This document shows, in pieces, positions 59,009-64,000 of a DNA stretch of 64,000 nucleotides. The translations under genes were made by a program, and so were the position numbers. The notes under the pieces are model-generated. The model was not told the origin of the DNA, searched no databases, and saw nothing but the letters and a program-made list of their open reading frames with translations. Position 1 is the stretch's first letter, and every line of letters begins with the position of its first letter. This stretch comes from Begonia masoniana (Eukaryota > Streptophyta > Magnoliopsida > Cucurbitales > Begoniaceae): assembly GCA_022432975.1 (NCBI GenBank), contig CM039502.1, forward strand, positions 24,326,383 to 24,390,382. Reading direction: 5' to 3'.

Positions 59009-61733
59009 TGTCACAACCCGAGAGGGGGCCTAACAGAAACGCCAGGTTAAACGATCAACCTCGGAGAGGTCCACCGTCTAACCTAAGGCTAAATGCGGAA
59101 GATTAGCACTGATCCAGGACCTCCTCGAAGCAACAAATAAAAGAGAGTACAAATAATCGTAGAAATACAAGATAAATGAGAATAATTACATGCCAAAATA
59201 AAGTACAATCTCGAATGTCTTACATACACAAATCTGTAGGAAATAAAAAGTGTGACCCTAGGGAAAATCCACACGACAGAGCTCACTTCCTAGCCTTCAT
59301 TCCTTTACCTGTAGAGGGGGAGTCGATGGGGTGAGTGACAAACTCAGTATGGGATGTTATACCTACCACTCAAGGATGCATGTCTATCAAATCAATGCAC
59401 GTTTTAAAAATCAAAACCAATTTCAATGTTATTCATTTCTCTTCTTATTATCCATTTAAAACGGTTAATGGGGCTAACGATAAAATAAATATATATAGTG
59501 AAAATAGGCCCACATCAACAATGCTATTATAAAAATAGATATCCAGGTGTACAGTGAAAAGAGAGGTCACTCACGGATCCTCCGAACCACTCCAACACAG
59601 AAAGGCCGCGATAACACCAGGCAGGGCCTCATAGGGAGAAGAGAAAAGGTCAACCACCAGGAGGGACGAACCACTCAGCCCTGGGCCACCGGGACACGCG
59701 CTAGGGCACACCAGGAGGGACGAACCACTCAACCCTGGGCCCAAGGGGTCCACAAGGTGGACTTAACATACCGGGGTAGCAACGAACAGACACTGGCCAG
59801 GTCGGGTAACTGGGCGAGCATACCTTCGAGCCCATTCCGCCTATTCTCAGGGGGCGTACCCTACATTCCGCCTATTCTAAGGGGGCGTACCCTACATTCC
59901 ACCTATTCTCAGGGGGCGTACCCTATCCAAACAAGTGTGGGGAGTACCACAACAACTGGGCAAAACCCCCTGATACTCCTAGCATAAGGGCCCAGCTAAG
60001 AGTGCCAGACGGTTATCTCCAGTATCAACTCCAATTGGCACAGCAGAAAACCAATGCATGAACAATACCAAATGCACGTATAAAACCAACTACATGCCAA
60101 ATATGATAAATCTCAGGACAATTCTCAAATACACTACGTCGGCAAAGGCAAGTAAAACATGGCATCGAAATCTAATCGGCAGTGTAAATCAATGATAAAG
60201 TATATGTGCCACCATATGCAAAATAATTATGCCAGTAAAATGCCGACCTCAATACTAGTGGTATCCCACCAAAATAATATACGTGCATGTGCATATAGGT
60301 ATAACGTAGTAAGTATAATAACTCATACCCCTGCGGCGAGTCCTCTATCTTCGGTAAACCGTGGCTCCTCAGGAATTGCTTCCAAATCAGCAAAATCCTC
60401 TGAATCTGAGAAACAACACAAGGAAGGAACCCCGTTAAGGTCCAATTCGGTCCAGAAACGATATAAATTACGATTCGGGGCGAAAACGGGCTAAAATGGC
60501 CCGAGTTGACTTTTGGTCAAAAAGTCAAAGTCAACGGTCAAAGTCAAAATCAACAGTCAAAGTCAAAGTCAAAGTCAACGGCAAAGTCAACGGTCAACCG
60601 TTGACTTTGACTGACCTAACCGGTTCGGGTTAGACCGGTTCGGGTCGGCCCTGGTTCGGGTCCAACCAACCCGATTCGAGTTGGTCCTGGTCGGATCGGT
60701 TTGACCCGAACCGACTCGTTCCAACTGGGCTCGGGCTAGACCCGGCCCAAACCCAAATCGGGTCGGACTAGGCTGGTTCGACCCATATTGGGCTGGGTTG
60801 GCCCAGCCTGGTGGGCTGGGTCAAACTTGGCCCAGAAGACCATAGGGTTTGGGCCCAGGTTGGCCAAACCCAATCGGGCCCAAGTCGGCCCAGGCACACC
60901 CCAACCCTGGGCCCGAGTCAACTCGGCCTTGGGCTGAGTCAACTCGGCCCAACACCCGAGTTGACTCAGCCCACCGTCGAGTTGACTCGACCGCCGACAA
61001 CCACACGCCGGCGACACTCCGGCGACACGCTGGCGACCAACTCGCGTCGGAAAAACACGATTTCTTACCTGTTTTTCGCCGAAAATCGTTTCCAACGCGT
61101 TTCTAACCACTTTTCGAGTCGATCCCTGCCAAAAACATTAAGAATCGACCCCCAAAAATTCAGATCTAACGAAAACCTAAAACCCGAAACTTCTCGGGCA
61201 AAAATTGAGAGAAAGAGGGGTTACCTTCGAAAACGCCATTCACAAACGTTGATCTACTCTTCGAGACGAACGTTTTGACACAAAAAACGCAACGAACGGA
61301 GGTCATTCCGGCATCGGCGTCTTTCTCCCCCTCGCGACTCTCTCTCTCTCTCCTTTCTCTCTCTCTTCTCTGGTTGCTTTCTGAAAACCCTCGACAGATA
61401 AGGTTTCTTTTTGAAACCTTATCTTTTAATTTTTATTTTATTTATTTTATTAATTGTTTTATTTTTATTATTTTATTTTATATTAAATTTTTATATTAAA
61501 TCTATTTCATTTATTATTTTACCTACTTCATTATTATTTTACCTACTTCTTTTTATTTTTATTTTAATTAATTGTTTTATTAACATTCTACAATTAATTA
61601 CCTTTAATTGAACGTTCGTTTTCACGAGCTAAATTTATACCGTAAATTAGCGAAATTGATCCCAATTATTTACATTTAAAATTCGTAAAAAATTTACTCA
61701 AATTTTTACTACTAAAATTTGACGGGTTTTACA
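59009..61733. mobile_element. Solo LTR, 2.7 kb
   Basis: The element starts TGTCACAACCCG and ends CGGGTTTTACA, with inverted ends TGT-A-AACCCG, and is flanked by a perfect 5-bp target duplication ATAAG (59004-59008 and 61734-61738). It is 2725 bp with no gag or pol, so it is most simply a solo LTR, probably of a Ty3-type element with long LTRs. It contains three repeats of about 30 bp with GGGGGCGTACCCTA (59848-59926), a GTCAAAGTCAA array (60508-60612), GC-rich repetitive sequence with (G)GGTCGG/TTGGCCCAG words (60600-61000) and a CT-rich tract (61320-61380). Its ORFs follow the repeats and look non-coding. Confidence 0.9.
60508..60612 (-). promoter_or_regulatory. Dense cluster of W-box cores in the solo LTR
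   Basis: On the minus strand TTGAC, the WRKY-binding core, occurs about a dozen times in roughly 105 bp, several as TTGACC or TTGACT. The array is made of GTCAAA/GTCAAC repeats and ends in a small inverted repeat, GTCAACCGTTGAC. Whether it acts as an enhancer is inference. Confidence 0.45.
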
Positions 61734-62047
61734 ATAAGAGTACGATGGAGTTTGTTTCGTTAAAAATGTGATAGTTTTAAATTTGTTTTACTGACTAAAA
61801 CAGTTAAACCTTGATTTTGTCAATGGACTCCGTGATTCAGAATTTCACTTAAATTAACTAATATTTTATATTTAATTAAATTTAACAAAAATATGATTCA
61901 ACTTTAATTTTTATTAATGAATTTATTTATATATTTGTTTTAGATTTTTAATTGACACAACAGTGCCACGGCCACTGCGTCGGGAAGAAAACAAAGAAAA
62001 AGCCACCACTAGTCGCAAGCCACTTCCAAATTCCAAACTCGCAAACC

Positions 62048-62083
<36 letters not shown>

Positions 62084-62309
62084 GTCTGACCTTCTCACTG
62101 TAATAACTTCTGGCAAAGCTTCAAAAAACCCCATTCTCTGACCTTGAATCACCTCTTGCTCCGTATCTAATTTGCGCGCAATTTCACTTGGTTTTTTTTT
62201 TTTTTTTTTTGGGTTCGTGTCAATGTGAGTGAGATGAATGACCAGAAGCTCCAAATCCTCAACTCTGTTGCTGCGAAAGGGAATTAAGAAGATTTGAACA
62301 TTCTCTATC
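61734..62309 (+). other. Spacer and probable leader of the palmitoyltransferase gene
   Basis: Up to about 61960 the sequence is AT-rich. From about 61970 it becomes GC-richer, with a (CT)n microsatellite at about 62052-62081 and a poly-T run near 62190-62210, and reaches the ATG at 62310. CT repeats in the 5' UTR are common in plant genes. Confidence 0.5.
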
Positions 62310-64000
62310 ATGGCCATGCGCGTGTACCAAGTCTGGAAGGGAAGTAATGTGAGGTTCTTTTTGAATCGTCATCTCAATTTTATCTCTGAACTTGGTTGTC
62401 CTCTGGGTACTTCTCTGATTTGTTAGCTCATCACTGGGAATGATTTGATTCAGTCGTTTGTCTACTAAATTCTTATTTTGTTTCCCGATTTTGGACTTTA
62501 GGTTATACTACTTAAACTGTTTGTTTGTTACTGGGAAAATGGAAAATTGCCTTGAAAATGCAAACTTCGAGTTCCTTGTTTACATCTTTGTGGGTTTGCC
62601 AATGGAAAGATTCCGTACTTAAAGGTCCAATGGAGCTTAGAGTTTGATATTTGGCATCACAAAGTTAGAGATACTTAAAGCTTAGAGTTTTGATCTCTTA
62701 CATTTTTTGGTGCTTGACTGTGATAGATGGAGGCTTGGAATTGTTTGTTTAAAATGATTTATAAGTTTGATCTGGATTGATTGTATTTCGTTCAATTTGG
62801 GGTTTTGGTTAATCATAACGATGTTAATCAAATTATCGGCTACTGAAATATATTAACAGAACCAATTAAATTTGTTTGTATATAAGAATTTAGTGCTTCA
62901 GCCTTTAGTTATACAGCTACTTGGGTTGGTAATCTTCCTCTGAAAACTTTTTTATCTGTTATGATTGTGCTTCACTGACTTTCATATTACATGTTCATTG
63001 ACACATTTTGCTTCTGACGTCATGTGATTTTACCCTCCCCCCTCTTGCTCCCTCAGGCATTGATTTTTAATTTAAGATATATTTACTTTGCAGAAATTTA
63101 TCCTTGGTGGGAGACTGATATTTGGGCCTGATACAAGGTCATTGTTTGTCACGTTGTTTCTGATCATTGTTCCAGTTATTATATTTTGTGTATTTGTTGC
63201 AAGGCATCTCCGACACAAATTTGAATCACAGAATGCAGGTTACGCAATTCTTGGGGTTGCAATTGTGTTTACTATTTATGTAAGTGCTCTTTATTTCTTG
63301 TGGTTGCAATAGTGTTTACTATCTATGTTAGCGCCTAAAGTTAGAAATGCAATTGGCAGTGGCATAACATAATTAAGAGTCTTAGTGATCGTAGAATGTA
63401 AAGAAATAAGTAGTAAAATGGTGTAGTTAAAGAAAAGCAGATGAAGTTTGGTGCAATCTTGTAAGAATTGAGTTCCAGAATATGTTTATCAAATGGTATT
63501 TAAGTTATATGAACCGTATGATTTGAAATCTTGGGTAAAGAAATAGTAGATTGTAAGTATAATGAGGATAATCAGATAGAGAAATTTTTTGGCTCTGAGA
63601 TGATGTTTTGTTTTGATTTACTGGTAAGTTATTTGTGAGATCTGCAGTAATATAGTAACAAAATAATAACGATTGAATAATTTACAGTTATATCCTTTTC
63701 GATTGAGATGAATGTATATAAACTATATCTTGCTCAAAAAATTGTAAAAACTATATCTTCAAAGCCTTTATATCGCACAAAAAATGGCAACTTAAAAGTT
63801 AATTAAATGAAGACGACGAAACTGTCCTAGTTATATGTTCAATGCTAGCCCTGAAGGATGTTCTTATTAGAAGATAAAAGGCAACTTTGTTAAACTTTGA
63901 TCAAGAAATCATATGCTCCTTGTAGTGGCTTAATATTCATTATTTTTCCCCAAAAAAAATTGAATACTTAATTTTTTTAATTGATTTTTTGTAGGTGTTG
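62310..64000 (+). CDS. DHHC-type protein S-acyltransferase, N-terminal part (runs off the window)
   Basis: Exons are 62310-62348 (MAMRVYQVWKGSN), 63094-63279 (KFILGGRLIFGPDTRSLFVT and following) and a third from 63995 (Val-Leu...) that is cut by the window edge; introns are GT-AG and phase 0. The opening RVYQVWKGSNKF-LGGRLIFGPD is the signature N-terminus of plant palmitoyltransferases of the PAT family. The next segment, LFLIIVPVIIFCVFVARHL, is the first membrane helix, and AILGVAIVFTIY starts the second. The catalytic DHHC cysteine-rich domain lies beyond the window. These enzymes attach palmitate to cysteines of membrane proteins at the Golgi, plasma membrane or endosomes. The exact paralogue cannot be set from 76 residues. 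Confidence 0.92.

Noticed and set aside
59547..59987. 146-residue plus-strand ORF in the solo LTR
   Set aside because: It lies wholly inside the LTR, follows short DNA repeats and has no recognisable domain.
60811..61278. 155-residue plus-strand ORF with Pro/Gly/Thr repeats
   Set aside because: It arises from GGCCCAG/GTCGG-type repeats in the solo LTR and continues into unrelated sequence; no codon or domain evidence.

Overview
This is a piece of a flowering-plant nuclear genome. It is probably a eudicot and plausibly a rosid; I could not fix the family. The evidence is intron-rich genes with GT-AG splice sites, plant-only proteins (GIGANTEA, class III peroxidase, ASHH1, a DHHC palmitoyltransferase), AT-rich spacers, and plant retrotransposons (Sirevirus-type Copia, Cassandra TRIM, long solo LTRs) and DNA transposons (MULE, hAT, foldback MITEs). 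Exon limits below were set by splice dinucleotides, reading phase and remembered family sequence; no alignment was run.

Layout. 1-13.0 kb is a transposon nest: the end of an LTR (1-1314) sits in the envelope-like ORF of a minus-strand Sirevirus Copia element (gag-pol 7550-2797, 5' LTR 7605-8904), followed by a second degenerate Transposase_32-like gene (9120-10415) and GC-rich or diverged repeats. 13.0-21.4 kb is the clock gene GIGANTEA (plus strand, 14 coding exons, apparently intact). Its upstream region has a perfect 142-bp tandem duplication carrying a G-box, and an evening element. 22.0-23.7 kb is a YqaJ/lambda-exonuclease-fold gene. 24.0-25.7 kb holds three possible orphan exons. 27.5-29.3 kb is a small conserved protein ending in a CaaX-like box, with a probable GC-AG intron.

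31-37.2 kb is a second nest. It holds a foldback MITE, a MULE transposase pseudogene convergent with a Transposase_32 fragment, a solo LTR inside the MULE with a GTGTC target duplication, and an 841-bp hAT-like element carrying a gene-like fragment. 37.7-39.0 kb is a class III peroxidase (minus). 40.7-45.9 kb is the SET-domain H3K36 methyltransferase ASHH1/SDG26 (minus, ten coding exons).

46.4-57.6 kb is a four-level nest. A Pack-MULE-like element (inverted ends, perfect 9-bp target duplication) carries a truncated LRR gene; it contains a 9.9-kb Copia element (TSD GCTAC); one Copia LTR contains a Cassandra TRIM (TSD CTATA) with three LTRs bearing 5S rRNA-like sequence. 57.6-59.0 kb is a foldback repeat expanded by a 40-bp minisatellite. 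59.0-61.7 kb is a 2.7-kb solo LTR (TSD ATAAG). The window ends in the first exons of a DHHC palmitoyltransferase (62.3 kb onward).

The host genes are separate transcription units. GIGANTEA and ASHH1 both act on flowering time in Arabidopsis, but nothing here shows that they are co-regulated. The least-expected signal is a TGTGACACC-like motif recurring about twenty times through the LTRs and the coding region of the 9.9-kb Copia element.
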